A stretch of 20,910 bases of DNA from JACZWL01 sp046756445 (GTDB lineage: Bacteria; Pseudomonadota; Gammaproteobacteria; Steroidobacterales; Woeseiaceae), in NCBI GenBank assembly GCA_046756445.1, contig JBHHWI010000052.1, positions 1-20,910 on the forward strand. The letters are read 5' to 3'. Position 1 is the first letter of the stretch. Each line of letters starts with the position of its first letter. The notes under the pieces were generated by a model, which was not told the DNA's origin, did not search any database, and was given only the letters and a program-made list of their open reading frames with translations. The position numbers and the translations under genes are program-made. This document shows positions 20,900 to 20,910 of the stretch, piece after piece.

Positions 20900-20910
20900 A
20901 TGCCCAAGCA
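20900..20910 (+). CDS. Possible gene start at the window edge (partial)
   Basis: An ATG at 20900 followed by CCC AAG begins a frame (M-P-K) cut by the window end. A TATATT hexamer at 20858-20863 could be a -10, but the matching -35 is poor (CTGATA, 19 nt away), and the ribosome binding site is weak (CAGG). The product is unknown. Confidence 0.3.

Noticed and set aside
1..20910. CRISPR array, tRNA or rRNA genes
   Set aside because: No regularly spaced direct repeats, no cloverleaf with a GTTCRA-type arm and no rRNA core sequences were found by reading both strands.

Overview
The window is a chromosomal segment of a gammaproteobacterium. About two thirds of it is the conserved ribosomal-protein supercluster in the classical order: the end of tuf, then the S10, spc and alpha operons (rpsJ to rplQ, 1-13970). 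Protein lengths and sequences resemble those of E. coli and Pseudomonas, with the zinc-free forms of S14 and S4 and the zinc-binding form of L36. Coding sequence looks GC-rich. The species cannot be named from this window; a marine or sediment gammaproteobacterial lineage is a guess.

Region 1 (1-13970) holds 29 genes for translation elongation (tuf, partial), ribosome assembly, protein export (secY) and transcription (rpoA). Almost all gaps are 0-46 nt and many genes overlap by 1-4 nt, so this should be one or a few long, translationally coupled transcripts. The single exception is a 435-nt stretch between rpsJ and rplC. It carries a 36-bp inverted repeat attached to the rpsJ stop codon, a sigma70-like promoter, a run of small hairpins, and a perfect 28-bp inverted repeat just upstream of the rplC ribosome binding site. 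A smaller hairpin sharing the ACGGTGCCGG motif fills the tuf-rpsJ gap. This palindrome-rich insertion into one of the most conserved operons in bacteria is the most unusual thing in the window.

Region 2 (13971-14637) holds the likely alpha-operon terminator, a stem-loop leader, an unrecognised acidic 102-residue protein, and a terminator cluster.

Region 3 (14638-16236) is a compact three-gene cassette with overlapping starts and stops: a short-chain dehydrogenase, a DUF3291 protein and a pterin-4a-carbinolamine dehydratase (phhB). It converges, with 6 bp between stop codons, on pepQ (Xaa-Pro dipeptidase, minus strand, 16243-17577).

Region 4 (17722-20753) runs divergently from pepQ: a secreted gamma-glutamyltransferase-family protein of the YwrD-like type, tryptophanyl-tRNA synthetase (trpS) 18 nt behind it, and a small membrane protein. 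The window ends inside a possible new start codon at 20900. The peptidase and transferase genes suggest peptide or glutathione turnover, while trpS joins the translation theme of region 1.
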